NCBI RefSeq assembly: GCF_024347615.1
Contig: NZ_AP025508.1
Location: forward strand, 62,001 to 126,000
Source of the DNA: Vibrio splendidus
GTDB taxonomy: Bacteria > Pseudomonadota > Gammaproteobacteria > Enterobacterales > Vibrionaceae
DNA length: 64,000 nt
Reading direction: 5' to 3'
Below, piece after piece: positions 28,110 through 38,611 of the stretch (the first letter of the stretch is position 1; every line of letters starts with the position of its first letter). The position numbers were made by a program, and so were the translations under genes. The notes under the pieces were generated by a model that was given only the letters and a program-made list of their open reading frames with translations, did not search any database and was not told the DNA's origin.

Positions 28110-29513
28110 TCAGTACAGTTCTTTTAGTTTACGAGTTAGAGTGTTTCTTCCCCAACCTAAAACCTTGGCTGCATCCTGTTTATGACCATTGGTATGGTTG
28201 AGTGCAGCCTCTAGCAGTATACGTTCAAACTCTGGCAGCGCATAAGTTAGTAGCTCTTTTTCTCCTGAGTCAAGCGCACACTTTGCCCAATTAGCGAGCA
28301 GTTGTTGCCAGTTGTCTCCAGTCCCTGAGGTCGTTACCACTTTTTCTTCCAACAGTTCTGGAGGCAAGTCTGAAGGGAGTATTTCACTGCCGCTCGCCAT
28401 GACTGTGAGCCAACGACAGATGTTCTCAAGCTGACGTACGTTACCCGGCCAATTTAGCTGATTGAGCTTCATGATGGTCTCAGAGTGCAGTGTCTTCACT
28501 TCTACACCAAGCTCTTCTGCGGCGGATGCTAGGAAGTGGTGAGTCAGCTTTTCAATGTCCTGTTTACGTTCGCGCAGTGCCGGAATATGGATTCGGATAA
28601 CGTTCAGTCGATGGAAAAGGTCTTCACGGAAACCACCGTCATGCACCAAGCGCTCAAGATCTTGGTGGGTTGCTGCAACGATACGAACATCAACTTTAAC
28701 CGCAGAATGCCCACCGACGCGATAAAATTGGCCATCAGAAAGCACGCGCAGTAGTCGAGTCTGAATATCGAGTGGCATATCGCCTATTTCATCAAGAAAC
28801 AGAGTACCGCCGTTGGCTTGTTCGAATCGTCCTTGGCGAACACTGTTAGCGCCAGTAAAGGCGCCTTTCTCGTGGCCAAACAGCTCTGATTCGATCAAGT
28901 CTTTAGGGATTGCCGCCATGTTTAACGCAATGAATGGCTTTTTAGCTCTTGGGCTGTGACGATGCAGCGCGTGCGCGACTAATTCTTTACCAGTCCCCGA
29001 TTCACCATTAATAAGAACCGAAATGGATGAACGAGACAAACGGCCAATAGCTCGGAAAACTTCCTGCATTGCCGGTGCTTCACCGATGATTTCTGGTGCG
29101 TTGGTCTCTTCGGCTACTTCGCTGGCTTGTTCTCGTTTTTGCTCTTGGCTGTGTGCGATGGCTCGCTCTACTAGAGTCAGTGTCTCATCAATATCAAACG
29201 GCTTAGGCAGATACTCAAAAGCCCCTTTTTGATAAGCGTTCACCGCTGCATCGAGGTCTGAGTGCGCGGTCATAATGATCACTGGCAGGTCGGGAGAGCG
29301 CTGGTGAACTTGGTGTAACAGCTCAATCCCGTCAATGCCAGGCATGCGAATGTCGGACACCAAAACGTCTGGTGTCTCGCGCTCAAGAGCAAGCAATACG
29401 CTCTCAGCATCAGCAAATGTTTCGCACTTTATATCCGCAGATGAAAGTGTTTTCTCTACGACCCAGCGTATAGAACTGTCGTCATCAACGACCCAAACGT
29501 ATCCCTTACTCAT
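28110..29513 (-). CDS. glnG: Nitrogen regulation response regulator NtrC
   Basis: A 467-residue activator of sigma-54 promoters. It has a receiver domain (phosphorylation Asp in [10 protein letters not shown], ~residue 54), an AAA+ domain with Walker [11 protein letters not shown] and the sigma-54 contact GAFTGA, and a C-terminal Fis-type helix-turn-helix ([21 protein letters not shown]). It is phosphorylated by NtrB when nitrogen is limiting. It follows ntrB by 122 bases on the same strand. Strong NtrC sites lie before ntrB and glnA in this window. Confidence 0.96.
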   Translation of the reverse strand: MSKGYVWVVDDDSSIRWVVEKTLSSADIKCETFADAESVLLALERETPDVLVSDIRMPGIDGIELLHQVHQRSPDLPVIIMTAHSDLDAAVNAYQKGAFEYLPKPFDIDETLTLVERAIAHSQEQKREQASEVAEETNAPEIIGEAPAMQEVFRAIGRLSRSSISVLINGESGTGKELVAHALHRHSPRAKKPFIALNMAAIPKDLIESELFGHEKGAFTGANSVRQGRFEQANGGTLFLDEIGDMPLDIQTRLLRVLSDGQFYRVGGHSAVKVDVRIVAATHQDLERLVHDGGFREDLFHRLNVIRIHIPALRERKQDIEKLTHHFLASAAEELGVEVKTLHSETIMKLNQLNWPGNVRQLENICRWLTVMASGSEILPSDLPPELLEEKVVTTSGTGDNWQQLLANWAKCALDSGEKELLTYALPEFERILLEAALNHTNGHKQDAAKVLGWGRNTLTRKLKELY

Positions 29514-29635
29514 AATTCAATTCCTTTGCAGCCAAATCTATTGTGATAATCATTGTTGTTTTTATGATGTCTTTAATCTTTGTGTTACCGAGTTAAGCCT
29601 TTCGTCTCGCTGTCCAATCGCGAGGTTCTGTTGAC

Positions 29636-30712
29636 CTAAATGGGTAGGTAAATCGTGAATGTGGTGTTACCCGGCCAGCTCTCAACATCAATTTTTCCAT
29701 TGTGCTGATCGATCAGGTTTTGAGAAATCGATAGTCCCAGCCCTGTGCCACCCTCTCGTCCGCTGACCATCGGGTAAAACAGCGTGTCTTTTAAATCATC
29801 GGGGATGCCGGGGCCGTTATCGCTGATCTCAATGCGCGCTGCGAGTTTGTGTCGCTGCCCATGAATATTGGCTTGATGCACCGTTCTGGTGCGAATGGTG
29901 ATTCTCCCTGATTCTTGGGCCTTTAAAATCTGCGCCGCGTTGCTCACGATATTGAGCATCGCTTGTTCAACTTGTGCTGAATCCATCAGAATGTCCGGTA
30001 AGCTCGGGTCGTAATCTCGTTCGATGGCGAGCGTTGAACCCGACTCGAGTTCTACGAGCTGCCTGACTTTCTCAAGTATCTGGTGTAGGTTCTCTTCTGA
30101 CTTGGTCCCCGGTTTTTGAGGACCAAGCAGGCGATCGACTAACGCTCTTAGGCGGTCGGCTTGCTCAATAATGATCTGTGTATATTCATTAAGAGACTGA
30201 TCAGGAAGCATTTTCCCAAGTAACTGCGCCGCACCTCTTAAGCCACCGAGTGGGTTCTTAATCTCATGTGCTAACCCGCGCACCAACAGCTTAGCTGCTT
30301 GTTGTTGTGCGTGTTGGTTGAGCTCTTGGCTGAGGCGTCTTTGCTGGTCTATCTTGCGCATCTCAACCAATAACAGTGTTTCTCGTTGCCAAGAGATTGG
30401 GCTAACCGTGACTTCAAGCATCAGTGGGCGGTTATCAACAACGAAGGTAACGTCACTGTCGGTAATGCTCTGGCCACTCTGTAGCGGTTGCGTCAGAAGC
30501 GCCAAATCCAGTGAGGCGTGTTGAATAAGTTGGCTCAGTGGATGATCGACGATGCGTCGCGCGCTTTGTGAAAAGAGTTGTTCAGCCGCCGGGTTGGCGT
30601 ATCGGACATACAGTTGCTCATCGAGCATCAATGTTGAGGTCACCATATTGTCGAGAATGGCGCTGGAAAGATGATGTGTATCTATGCTGTCGCTTTTGGC
30701 TGATCGATTCAC
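29636..30712 (-). CDS. glnL: Nitrogen regulation sensor kinase NtrB
   Basis: A 358-residue cytosolic histidine kinase/phosphatase. It has a PAS domain (~15-120), the H box RGLAHEIKNPLGGLRGAA (~residue 140) and ATPase motifs NIVSNAAQIL, DNGPGIP and GREGGTGLGLS. NtrB phosphorylates NtrC and is switched to phosphatase by the PII protein. A near-perfect NtrC site lies 32-48 bases upstream of its ATG. Unlike the E. coli glnALG operon, the DUF4124 gene and a MITE-like repeat separate it from glnA. Confidence 0.95.
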   Translation of the reverse strand: MNRSAKSDSIDTHHLSSAILDNMVTSTLMLDEQLYVRYANPAAEQLFSQSARRIVDHPLSQLIQHASLDLALLTQPLQSGQSITDSDVTFVVDNRPLMLEVTVSPISWQRETLLLVEMRKIDQQRRLSQELNQHAQQQAAKLLVRGLAHEIKNPLGGLRGAAQLLGKMLPDQSLNEYTQIIIEQADRLRALVDRLLGPQKPGTKSEENLHQILEKVRQLVELESGSTLAIERDYDPSLPDILMDSAQVEQAMLNIVSNAAQILKAQESGRITIRTRTVHQANIHGQRHKLAARIEISDNGPGIPDDLKDTLFYPMVSGREGGTGLGLSISQNLIDQHNGKIDVESWPGNTTFTIYLPI

Positions 30713-30743
30713 TATTTCGTCCTTGAACTGGTGTTTTTCTCAC

Positions 30744-30760
30744 TGCACCAAATTGGTGCG
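30744..30760. promoter_or_regulatory. NtrC-binding site upstream of ntrB
   Basis: TGCACCAAATTGGTGCG matches the NtrC palindrome TGCACY-N4-TGGTGCA at all but the last base. In E. coli a site near glnL represses that promoter, so autoregulation is inferred. Confidence 0.8.
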
Positions 30761-30880
30761 TAGCTAAGTTCAAGTATGGCGCATATCAACCAGAAGCTAA
30801 AGATAATTCATTAGAGTCGCTGAAAGCTGCTTCGATTAGGTGAAAAGTAGAGGTAATTCAGTCTCTTTTAACACATTGGC

Positions 30881-31450
30881 CTACTTGAGCGTCGCTCGAT
30901 GTAAATACACGGTGACTGGACTAGTAGATGCAATAAGCTTGCCGCTTCTATGTGCTTGAATTGCAATGGTGTGAGTACCTCGATCGATACCTTTCAGTTC
31001 CCAATTCGGTTGGGTTTGTGGGGCGCCGTAGCGACGACCATCGAGCATCAATTGCAACTGTTCTCCAATACCAAGTTTGCGGCTAAGTTCTATTTGAACA
31101 GGGATTAAGCCGCGGTTGCTACGGATAGTTTGGTCATGAACGGGAGTCAGCATGGTGAGGGCTAGTTGAGCTGGCGCCTCACGTTTCGTGCTTTCTGTTT
31201 TCTCTTGAGCCTGAGCTGGCGTTGCTGTTTTAGTTGTAGATGAAGCTGCAGCATCAACGGGAGTCGAGGCTTCAAATTTAGGAGCCGGCGCTGATGCTTG
31301 CACATCCGGTAGGTGAAGAGATTTGGCATCTTGGTCGGTAGGGGTATCACTAAAGTGGAGAACACCATCCTCATCCACCCAGGTATACACCGTTTGAGCA
31401 GAGCACGAGAGCGCGACTGTTAACCCGATCAGGAACAGTATATTTTTCAT
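30881..31450 (-). CDS. DUF4124 domain-containing periplasmic protein
   Basis: A 189-residue exported protein. It has a signal peptide (MKNILFLIGLTVALSCSA, cleavage before QTVY), a DUF4124 domain at once after it (VYTWVDEDGVLHFSDTPT), a Pro/Ala/Thr/Lys linker (~55-95) and a C-terminal beta-rich segment like an Ig-type fold (TIRSNRGLIPVQIELSR). The function is unknown. It sits between glnA and ntrB on the same strand and may be co-transcribed into ntrB. Confidence 0.85.
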   Translation of the reverse strand: MKNILFLIGLTVALSCSAQTVYTWVDEDGVLHFSDTPTDQDAKSLHLPDVQASAPAPKFEASTPVDAAASSTTKTATPAQAQEKTESTKREAPAQLALTMLTPVHDQTIRSNRGLIPVQIELSRKLGIGEQLQLMLDGRRYGAPQTQPNWELKGIDRGTHTIAIQAHRSGKLIASTSPVTVYLHRATLK

Positions 31451-31552
31451 ATCTTTAGCCTCTTTTCACCACTAGGTGATTTCACGTTTGGCGTTGGTTT
31501 TGTTATTGATTTTATTGTATTTATAGCAGCAGCCTCTGAGGGCTTTTGTTTA

Positions 31553-31714
31553 ATACCAATCACAGTAAGTTGATGTTCACAAATAGCGCAGGAAAAAGGC
31601 TTGAGAACGAGACAGGATTTTTCGATAAGTAGTTATTCTACAATCAAAAATTCTAACGACGTTATCGAGTGTTTTAACAAGCTAGGGTGAGCAGTTATTT
31701 ACTACGATTGGTAT
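31553..31714 (-). repeat. MITE-like intergenic repeat, copy 1
   Basis: A 162-bp element with 9-base inverted ends (ATACCAATC and GATTGGTAT). An inverted copy lies at 37065-37225, with about 20 differences over ~160 bp by eye. There is no coding potential. It lies between the glnA terminator and the DUF4124 gene. Confidence 0.8.
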
Positions 31715-31751
31715 CGAATATGGTACGAGGAAGCTGGGAGAGGGAGTATAT

Positions 31752-31786
31752 AAAAAAGGCCCGCCTGCGAGGCGAGCCTAATATTT
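31752..31786 (-). terminator. glnA terminator
   Basis: On the minus strand: GGCTCGCCTCGCAGGCGGGCC hairpin (here shown from 31783 leftwards; stem GGCTCGCCT/AGGCGGGCC) followed by six T. Confidence 0.8.
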
Positions 31787-31839
31787 AGTCAGCGATTCTT
31801 ACAAGGTTGCAGTAAGAAATGGCTTATCTCTACAGGAGA

Positions 31840-33249
31840 TTAAACTGAGTAGTACAGTTCAAACTCAAGTGGGTGTGTTGCCATGTTCACGCGTTGTACG
31901 TCGTCAGATTTCAGTGTGATGTAAGAATCAATGAAATCGTCAGAGAATACGCCGCCAGCTGTTAGGAACTCACGATCGTCGTCTAGTGCTTTAAGCGCTA
32001 CTTCTAGAGATTCAGCAACGGTTGGGATTTCAGCCGCTTCTTCTGCTGGAAGGTCGTATAGATCTTTATCCATAGCTTCGCCTGGGTGGATCTTGTTCTT
32101 GATACCGTCAAGGCCAGCCATCAGCATTGCTGAGTAACATAGGTATGGGTTCGCTGCTGGGTCACCAAAACGTAGCTCGATACGACGTGCTTTCGGGCTT
32201 GGTACTACTGGGATACGGATAGAAGCAGAACGGTTACGTGCTGAGTAAGCAAGCATTACCGGAGCTTCAAAACCAGGTACAAGACGCTTGTACGAGTTAG
32301 TTGACGGGTTAGCAAATGCGTTGATTGCACGAGCGTGCTTGATTACACCACCGATGTAGTAAAGCGCCATTTCAGATAGGCCGCCGTACTTATCACCAGC
32401 AAACAGGTTAACGCCGTCTTTTGCTAGAGATTGGTGAACGTGCATACCAGAACCGTTGTCACCAACTAGTGGCTTAGGCATGAATGTCGCTGTTTTACCA
32501 AATGCGTGAGCAACGTTGTGTACAACGTACTTGTAGATTTGAGTCTCATCCGCTTTTGTTGTTAGCGTGTTGAAGCGAGTTGCGATTTCGTTTTGACCCG
32601 CAGTTGCTACTTCGTGGTGGTGAGCTTCAACTACTAGGCCCATCTCTTCCATTACTAGACACATTGCTGAACGGATGTCTTGAGATGAATCTACAGGAGC
32701 TACTGGGAAGTAACCGCCTTTAACGCCAGGACGGTGACCTTTGTTACCGCCTTCGATGTCAGAACCTGTGTTCCAAGCTGCTTCTACATCATCAATCTTG
32801 AAGAAAGAACCAGACATGTCGTTTGAGAACTTAACGTCATCGAATAGGAAAAATTCTGGCTCTGGACCAACTAGAACTGTGTCTGCGATACCCGTAGAAC
32901 GTAGGTATTCTTCAGAACGCTTAGCGATAGAGCGTGGGTCACGGTCGTAGCCTTGCATTGTTGCAGGCTCAAGGATGTCACAACGGATGTTTAGCGTTGC
33001 ATCTTCTGTGAATGGGTCCAGTACAGCTGAAGCTGCGTCTGGCATCATTACCATGTCAGATTCGTTAATGCCTTTCCAACCAGCTACTGAAGAGCCGTCA
33101 AACATTTTACCTTCTTCGAAGAAGTCTGCATCAACTTGGTGAGAAGGAATAGAGATGTGCTGCTCTTTACCTTTTGTATCAGTAAAACGTAAGTCGATAA
33201 ATTTAACTTCGTTCTCTTGGATCAGGGATAGTACATTTTCTACTGACAT
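31840..33249 (-). CDS. glnA: Glutamine synthetase, type I
   Basis: A 469-residue enzyme making glutamine from glutamate and ammonia; it assembles as a dodecamer. Visible motifs are [12 protein letters not shown], the ATP-binding [17 protein letters not shown] and [17 protein letters not shown]. The adenylylation tyrosine lies in [11 protein letters not shown] (~residue 398), so it is of the regulated GSI-beta class. Upstream are a sigma-54 promoter and three NtrC sites. It is divergent from typA, as in enterics. Confidence 0.97.
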   Translation of the reverse strand: MSVENVLSLIQENEVKFIDLRFTDTKGKEQHISIPSHQVDADFFEEGKMFDGSSVAGWKGINESDMVMMPDAASAVLDPFTEDATLNIRCDILEPATMQGYDRDPRSIAKRSEEYLRSTGIADTVLVGPEPEFFLFDDVKFSNDMSGSFFKIDDVEAAWNTGSDIEGGNKGHRPGVKGGYFPVAPVDSSQDIRSAMCLVMEEMGLVVEAHHHEVATAGQNEIATRFNTLTTKADETQIYKYVVHNVAHAFGKTATFMPKPLVGDNGSGMHVHQSLAKDGVNLFAGDKYGGLSEMALYYIGGVIKHARAINAFANPSTNSYKRLVPGFEAPVMLAYSARNRSASIRIPVVPSPKARRIELRFGDPAANPYLCYSAMLMAGLDGIKNKIHPGEAMDKDLYDLPAEEAAEIPTVAESLEVALKALDDDREFLTAGGVFSDDFIDSYITLKSDDVQRVNMATHPLEFELYYSV

Positions 33250-33351
33250 CTTGGATAACCTCCAGTGTTATTAATTCGGTATTAGCTCGATTCGGTTGAA
33301 ACTAGCATTGATTAATGTCTATAAGTGCATTAATCGATGCTGATTTATCTA

Positions 33352-33370
33352 TAGCCAAAAACGTGCCAAA
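33352..33370 (-). promoter_or_regulatory. Sigma-54 promoter of glnA
   Basis: On the minus strand TTTGGCACGTTTTTGGCTAT gives the -24 TGGCAC and -12 TGGC elements, with GG and GC 12 bases apart as required. It resembles E. coli glnAp2. The predicted start near 33342 leaves a ~93-base leader. Confidence 0.82.
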
Positions 33371-33430
33371 AAAATTATTCCATTAATTTCAATGATTTAC
33401 TTGTTTTCTTGTTTCGTTAACTTTGGTTTT

Positions 33431-33497
33431 TGCACCAAAATGATCTTCTAATGCACCTTGTTGGTGCAACTGCTTGTCTGTGCACCAATATGAAACA
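33431..33497. promoter_or_regulatory. Three NtrC-binding sites upstream of glnA
   Basis: The central site TGCACCTTGTTGGTGCA (33452-33468) is a perfect palindrome. It is flanked by half-matching sites TGCACCAAAATGATC (33431) and TGCACCAATATGAAAC (33481). The centres lie about 97, 118 and 147 bases upstream of the predicted start, suitable for an enhancer. Confidence 0.85.
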
Positions 33498-33813
33498 TAA
33501 GCGAGCACCATTCAGCAATGAATTGCCTAAGTTGTCAATCCACTTTTGTTATTTTGCCGGAGATTTGGCTGTCTATCTTGCGGCTGATGCTTTTTTAGAA
33601 TCCTACGAATTAGGCTGTTAGATACTGTACTGAATCAAAGTTAAGCGGATATGAATCGCTAATAAAGAAAAAAGCCTTGGTTGAGATCACATATTTCTGG
33701 GTTTTTGTCTAAAATCTGGTATATTATTGACCGTTTTTTAAATCAAGCTAGCGGTTATTATCCAAACTTTTGAGATAATTGACGGCTACCTTTTATGAGT
33801 GAATCGAGAATCC

Positions 33814-35646
33814 ATGTCTACTCCACAGATTGATAAGTTAAGAAATATCGCGATCATCGCGCACGTTGACCACGGTAAAACGACTTTGGTTGATAAACTA
33901 CTACAACAGTCAGGCACTCTTGAGTCTCGTGGTGAAGCTGAAGAGCGTGTCATGGATTCGAATGACATCGAAAAAGAGCGTGGCATTACAATCCTTGCTA
34001 AGAACACAGCAATTGACTGGAATGATTACCGTATCAACATCGTAGATACCCCTGGACACGCGGACTTCGGTGGTGAAGTTGAACGTATCATGTCTATGGT
34101 TGATTCAGTTCTTCTGATCGTTGATGCAGTTGATGGCCCAATGCCTCAAACTCGTTTCGTAACGCAAAAAGCTTTCGCACACGGCCTTAAGCCAATCGTT
34201 GTTATCAACAAGATTGACCGTCCTGGTGCTCGTCCTGATTGGGTTATGGACCAAGTATTTGACTTGTTCGACAACCTAGGCGCGACTGATGAGCAACTAG
34301 ACTTTACTGTTGTTTACGCTTCAGCTCTAAACGGTTGGGCAACAATGGAAGAAGGCGAAGTTGGCACAGACATGGAACCATTGTTCCAAGCTGTTGTTGA
34401 TACAGTAGAAGCACCTGCAGTTGACCTTGAAGGTCCACTTCAAATGCAAATTTCGCAACTTGATTACAGCTCTTACGTAGGTGTTATCGGTGTTGCTCGT
34501 GTTACTCGTGGTTCTGTTAAGCCAAACCAACAAGTAACTATCGTGAATGCTGAAGGCAAAAAACGTAACGGTAAAGTAGGTACTGTACTTGGTTACCTAG
34601 GTCTTGAGCGTCACGAAGTAGAACAAGCTAACGCTGGCGACATCATTGCAATCACAGGTCTTGGTGAACTGAAAATTTCAGACACTATCTGTGACGTAAA
34701 CAATGTTGAAGCAATGGAACCACTGTCTGTTGATGAACCAACAGTAACAATGACTTTCCAAGTAAACACTTCTCCGTTCGCGGGTAAAGAAGGTAAGTTT
34801 GTAACTTCACGTAACATCCTTGAGCGTCTTGAAAAAGAATTGGTTCATAACGTTGCACTACGTGTTGAAGAAACTGAAAGTCCAGACCGTTTCCGCGTAT
34901 CAGGCCGTGGTGAGCTTCACCTTTCTATCCTGATCGAAAACATGCGTCGTGAAGGTTTCGAGCTAGCAGTATCTCGTCCAGAAGTAATCATCAAAGAAGA
35001 AGATGGTCAGAAAATGGAACCGTTCGAAACGGTTACTATCGATGTAGTTGAAGAGCACCAAGGTGCGATCATGGAAAGCATCGGTCTACGTAAGGGTGAG
35101 CTAACAGATATGGCACCAGATGGTAAAGGCCGTGTTCGCATGGACTTCATGATGCCTTCTCGTGGTCTTATCGGTTTCCAAACTGAATTCCTTACAATGA
35201 CGTCTGGTTCTGGTCTTATTTACCACTCGTTCGATCACTACGGTCCTTACAAAGGCGGTATCATTGGTCAGCGTAACAACGGTGTTCTAATTTCGAACGC
35301 AACGGGTAAAGCACTGACTTACGCATTGTTCTTCCTTCAAGCTCGTGGTCGTCTATTCACAGAGCACGCTGATGAAGTTTATGAAGGTCAAGTAATCGGT
35401 ATTCACAACCGTTCAAACGACCTGACAGTAAACTGTCTGAAAGGTAAGCAACTAACGAACGTTCGTGCATCTGGTACTGATGAAGCACAAGTTCTTTCTC
35501 CACCGATCAAGCACACTCTAGAGCAAGCTCTTGAGTTTATCGATGAAGATGAACTAGTAGAAGTAACGCCACTAAACGTACGTATCCGTAAGAAACTTCT
35601 TACTGAAAACGACCGTAAGCGTGCAGCACGTCCAGCTAAGGCTTAA
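33814..35646 (+). CDS. typA: Ribosome-associated GTPase TypA/BipA
   Basis: A 610-residue translational GTPase related to EF-G, involved in ribosome assembly and stress or cold growth. G1 is AHVDHGKTT, the switch region has ERGITI, G3 is [11 protein letters not shown] and G4 is [11 protein letters not shown]-like domains and the BipA-specific C-terminus follow. The start is the ATG giving [11 protein letters not shown], as in Vibrio homologues; a GTG five codons earlier is less likely. The Shine-Dalgarno is weak (GAGAA). The codons are strongly biased, as in highly expressed genes. Confidence 0.96.
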   Translation: MSTPQIDKLRNIAIIAHVDHGKTTLVDKLLQQSGTLESRGEAEERVMDSNDIEKERGITILAKNTAIDWNDYRINIVDTPGHADFGGEVERIMSMVDSVLLIVDAVDGPMPQTRFVTQKAFAHGLKPIVVINKIDRPGARPDWVMDQVFDLFDNLGATDEQLDFTVVYASALNGWATMEEGEVGTDMEPLFQAVVDTVEAPAVDLEGPLQMQISQLDYSSYVGVIGVARVTRGSVKPNQQVTIVNAEGKKRNGKVGTVLGYLGLERHEVEQANAGDIIAITGLGELKISDTICDVNNVEAMEPLSVDEPTVTMTFQVNTSPFAGKEGKFVTSRNILERLEKELVHNVALRVEETESPDRFRVSGRGELHLSILIENMRREGFELAVSRPEVIIKEEDGQKMEPFETVTIDVVEEHQGAIMESIGLRKGELTDMAPDGKGRVRMDFMMPSRGLIGFQTEFLTMTSGSGLIYHSFDHYGPYKGGIIGQRNNGVLISNATGKALTYALFFLQARGRLFTEHADEVYEGQVIGIHNRSNDLTVNCLKGKQLTNVRASGTDEAQVLSPPIKHTLEQALEFIDEDELVEVTPLNVRIRKKLLTENDRKRAARPAKA

Positions 35647-35700
35647 TTGCCAGCTGACTAGCTTCTAGCTATCAAGCAATACGTTTTAGAATAAGTAAGA

Positions 35701-35738
35701 AAGCCCCGAGTAGCCTAGCTGCTCGGGGCTTTTGTTTT
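35701..35738 (+). terminator. typA terminator
   Basis: AAGCCCCGAG/CTCGGGGCTT stem followed by TTGTTTT. Confidence 0.88.
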
Positions 35739-35849
35739 ATGTGGTGTTGGAGTAGATACGAGTAAACGAGATGTGAGATACGAAGAGCGTGTTTCATCTC
35801 TATTCATCGAGTCGTCATTCTCAAGAGGGAGGAGCGATCGAGTGGGGAT

Positions 35850-36380
35850 CTAGCTTTTGATACCAAGGTGGCTTTTAACAAATAGAGCCCGCTCTTCGAC
35901 TGACATAAATGGCACCTCGATAATCTCATACCCAAGCTCTTGATAGACTCTGACTAACGCGTGGTGAATCTCTAATGCCTCTTCAAACGGATAAGGCCTC
36001 ACATCATCTTGTACGTAAATCGATGCCTCAGGGCGACAGAACAAGGCTTGTGAGTGATAGCCTTGGCTAGCTTCTCGGTAGACTTCGTCAATCTTAAGGT
36101 TCGCCTGAGTTAAGTAACCGCAGATATCTGGAATGGCGCGATCGAGAAACGCAACCGGATGCTGGTTGGCCTGTTCCTTTTGCTCATTCATGACAGTGAG
36201 ACACAGGCGAGCAAAGCCCGGTAGGTCGAACCAAGGTAAGATACCGTTCTCAAGTTGGCTCTGCTGTTCTATTAACTGGCGAGAGGACTCAGCGAAGGTT
36301 GGGTAACCCATGTCACCCAAGGCATTAATCAGTGTTGTCTTCCCGGCTCCGGGGCCGCCAGTAATAATGATAGGTTGCAT
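35850..36380 (-). CDS. AAA-type NTPase (AAA_28-like)
   Basis: A 176-residue cytosolic P-loop protein. Walker A is TGGPGAGKTTLI (residues ~7-18). VAFLDRAIPD (~75-84) looks like Walker B or the lid region of nucleoside-kinase-like NTPases, and a final short helical tail follows. It belongs to the predicted ATPase/kinase group of Pfam AAA_28; the substrate is unknown. It lies 20 bases downstream of the DUF2959 lipoprotein gene and is probably co-transcribed with it. Confidence 0.8.
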   Translation of the reverse strand: MQPIIITGGPGAGKTTLINALGDMGYPTFAESSRQLIEQQSQLENGILPWFDLPGFARLCLTVMNEQKEQANQHPVAFLDRAIPDICGYLTQANLKIDEVYREASQGYHSQALFCRPEASIYVQDDVRPYPFEEALEIHHALVRVYQELGYEIIEVPFMSVEERALFVKSHLGIKS

Positions 36381-36400
36381 CGTGTTCTTTATCTGTAGCG

Positions 36401-37042
36401 CTACTTCTGGTTCAGTTGAGCTAGGAACTTATCCGATTCTGCTATTGCAGCATTCATCTGTTCTATCGCGTAGGCGATGTCTTTTTCTAAGCTCATAAAT
36501 TCGCCCTGCAACGAACCGACAGCACTCGCATTGAGGTTATGCTTTAGATAAAGCGTATTGTCGCGAAGGGTGTTGAGTACCGGGTCCATTTTCTTCTCAG
36601 CGCGTTTCATTGCTGAAAGCATGGTCTTGTAAGACGATTGGGTTTCTCGCAGTTTTTGTTCACTCGAACGGCGCAGTGAAGCACTGGTGTAGAGGTCTAA
36701 TTCGCTCTGCCACTCTGCAAACAGCGCATCTGACACGTCTTCAATCGCAGCAATGCGATCACTGACATTTTGTGCGGCTTTCTCGCTGTCTTGGTATTTA
36801 TCGTTGATTTGGTTGTACATGTCTTCAAGGTCGCCGCCACTGAAATTCGTCAGGCTACTCAAGGCTTCAAGTGCGCTAGTAAACTCTTCCTGAGCATCCT
36901 GCTGCGACTCTTTAGCGTCTTCCACTCTATCGACCATAATGTCACGCTTGTGGTAACCCACTTGCTCCATGGCGGAGTAATAAGCTGATTGGCATCCAGT
37001 AAGAGTAAAAATAGAGAGGACTATAACTATTAAATAAGGCAT
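36401..37042 (-). CDS. DUF2959 lipoprotein
   Basis: A 213-residue protein with a lipoprotein signal (LTLTGC-type lipobox: FTLTGCQSA, Cys ~17). The rest is helical and coiled-coil (AKESQQDAQEEFTSALEALS and others), matching DUF2959. There is no known function. The second residue after the lipid Cys is Gln, not Asp, so transport to the outer membrane is expected. A MITE-like repeat begins 22 bases upstream of its start codon, so its promoter probably lies in or beyond the repeat. Confidence 0.87.
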   Translation of the reverse strand: MPYLIVIVLSIFTLTGCQSAYYSAMEQVGYHKRDIMVDRVEDAKESQQDAQEEFTSALEALSSLTNFSGGDLEDMYNQINDKYQDSEKAAQNVSDRIAAIEDVSDALFAEWQSELDLYTSASLRRSSEQKLRETQSSYKTMLSAMKRAEKKMDPVLNTLRDNTLYLKHNLNASAVGSLQGEFMSLEKDIAYAIEQMNAAIAESDKFLAQLNQK

Positions 37043-37064
37043 CCTAGTTTCCTATAGTTAAATA

Positions 37065-37225
37065 ATATCAATCGTAGTAAATAACTGCTCAACCTAGCTT
37101 GTTAAAATGCTCGATAACAGCGTTAGAATTTTTGATTGTAGAATAACTACTTATCAAAAAAAGCTGCCTTGTTCTCAAGCCTTTTTCCTACGCTATTTTT
37201 GAACCCTTACTTACCGTGATTAATA
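37065..37225 (+). repeat. MITE-like intergenic repeat, copy 2
   Basis: An element of ~161 bp, inverted relative to the copy at 31553-31714. Shared stretches include AATCGTAGTAAATAACTGCT and GATTGTAGAATAACTACTTA. Its ends are degenerate (ATATCAATC and GTGATTAATA). It fills almost the whole gap between the divergent lipoprotein and brkB genes, so it probably supplies or separates their promoters. Confidence 0.8.
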
Positions 37226-37247
37226 CAACGGAATATTAATTAGGACT

Positions 37248-38189
37248 ATGAACGAGTTACCAGGGAGTTACAAGTTGAAGATAAAAAACGCAGTCACAGG
37301 GAGCATTCAGTTTTCCCGCTATCTTTTGGCGCGAATGACGCACGATAGGGTCAATGTGAATGCGGGTTACTTGGCGTACATTACTTTGCTCTCGATCGTA
37401 CCGATGTTGACGGTTTTGCTCTCTATCTTATCGTCATTTTCAGTCTTTGCTGATGTTGGCCTAGTGATTCAAAACTTCGTTATTACCAATTTTGTTCCAG
37501 CATCTGGAGATGCGGTGCATGGTGCTCTACTCGAGTTCGTTGCCAATACCGGTAAAATGACAGCGGTGGGCAGTGTATTCTTATTCATTGCGGCATTGAT
37601 GTTGATCTCCAACATCGATAAGAACCTTAACTACATCTGGCGAGTAACAGAAAAGCGTCGGGCTGTGTTGTCCTTTTCAATGTATTGGATGGTGCTAACG
37701 CTTGGACCTATTTTGATTGGGGCGAGCATTGCTGCAACGTCGTATGTGACATCATTGAACTTGTTACAAAACGAAGTCGTGTCGAGTGCCTTTAATACCG
37801 TGATTCGCAAGCTCCCTTTGATTACCTCATTCTTTGCGTTTTTCGGTCTGTATCTGTTGGTTCCCAACAAAAAGATACACTTTTCTCATGCGGCAGCGGG
37901 CTCTCTGGTTGCGGCTCTGTTGTTCGAACTCAGTAAGAAAGGCTTCGCGGCTTATATTACTCAATTCCCTTCTTACCAATTGATTTATGGCGCATTAGCG
38001 GCGATTCCTATTCTTTTTGTCTGGGTGTATTTGTGCTGGTTGATTGTGTTGGTGGGTGCTGAGGTGACGGCCGCGTTGGGCGAGCAGGAACAGTGGAGTG
38101 ACTCTCAAGAAATGGTACACTCGTCGGATAAAGAAAAAATCACAGAGCAAGGAAACAACAGTGATAGCACTGATCCAGAGAGTAAGTGA
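37248..38189 (+). CDS. yihY: BrkB/YihY-family inner-membrane protein
   Basis: A 313-residue protein with six transmembrane helices and the family start [22 protein letters not shown]. The former label RNase BN is wrong for this family; the function is unresolved, with transport or envelope roles suggested. The C-terminus is a hydrophilic Ser/Glu-rich tail. It overlaps the dtd start by 29 bases. The order yihY-dtd-yiiD is the same as in E. coli. Confidence 0.9.
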   Translation: MNELPGSYKLKIKNAVTGSIQFSRYLLARMTHDRVNVNAGYLAYITLLSIVPMLTVLLSILSSFSVFADVGLVIQNFVITNFVPASGDAVHGALLEFVANTGKMTAVGSVFLFIAALMLISNIDKNLNYIWRVTEKRRAVLSFSMYWMVLTLGPILIGASIAATSYVTSLNLLQNEVVSSAFNTVIRKLPLITSFFAFFGLYLLVPNKKIHFSHAAAGSLVAALLFELSKKGFAAYITQFPSYQLIYGALAAIPILFVWVYLCWLIVLVGAEVTAALGEQEQWSDSQEMVHSSDKEKITEQGNNSDSTDPESK

Positions 38190-38595
38190 AGCTGCCGTCC
38201 GTGTTGATGGCGAAGTAGTGGGTGAGATTGAGCAAGGCTTATTGGTTCTGTTAGGCGTAGAAAAAGGTGATGACGAAGCCAAAGCCAAACGTTTGATGGA
38301 ACGAGTGACCACTTATCGTGTCTTTGGAGATGAAGACGATAAAATGAATCTCAATGTAAAGCAGGTAGAAGGTAAGGTATTAGTGGTTTCTCAATTCACT
38401 CTGCCAGCTGATACCAAAAAAGGCACACGAGCAGGATTTTCTCGTGGTGCTCACCCAGAAGATGCAGAGCGTCTTTACAACTATTTCTCTGACCAGTGTG
38501 AATCAGTGTTGCTAACGGAACGTGGCCGATTCGCAGCCGACATGAAAGTGTCTTTGGTTAATGATGGCCCAGTAACATTCTGGCTGCAGGTTTAG
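38161..38595 (+). CDS. dtd: D-aminoacyl-tRNA deacylase
   Basis: A 144-residue enzyme that removes D-amino acids mistakenly attached to tRNA. The active-site motifs are [18 protein letters not shown] (~residues 78-95) and the C-terminal [11 protein letters not shown] with the Gly-Pro cis motif. The start is the GTG giving [15 protein letters not shown], with AAGGA seven bases before it; the frame stays open 21 codons upstream inside yihY. The 29-base overlap suggests translational coupling. Confidence 0.95.
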   Translation: MIALIQRVSEAAVRVDGEVVGEIEQGLLVLLGVEKGDDEAKAKRLMERVTTYRVFGDEDDKMNLNVKQVEGKVLVVSQFTLPADTKKGTRAGFSRGAHPEDAERLYNYFSDQCESVLLTERGRFAADMKVSLVNDGPVTFWLQV

Positions 38596-38611
38596 GCTTA
38601 AAGGAATAAGC

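Noticed and set aside
33430..33621. 63-codon plus-strand frame upstream of typA
   Set aside because: It overlaps the three NtrC sites of glnA, has no ribosome site and shows no protein-like composition.
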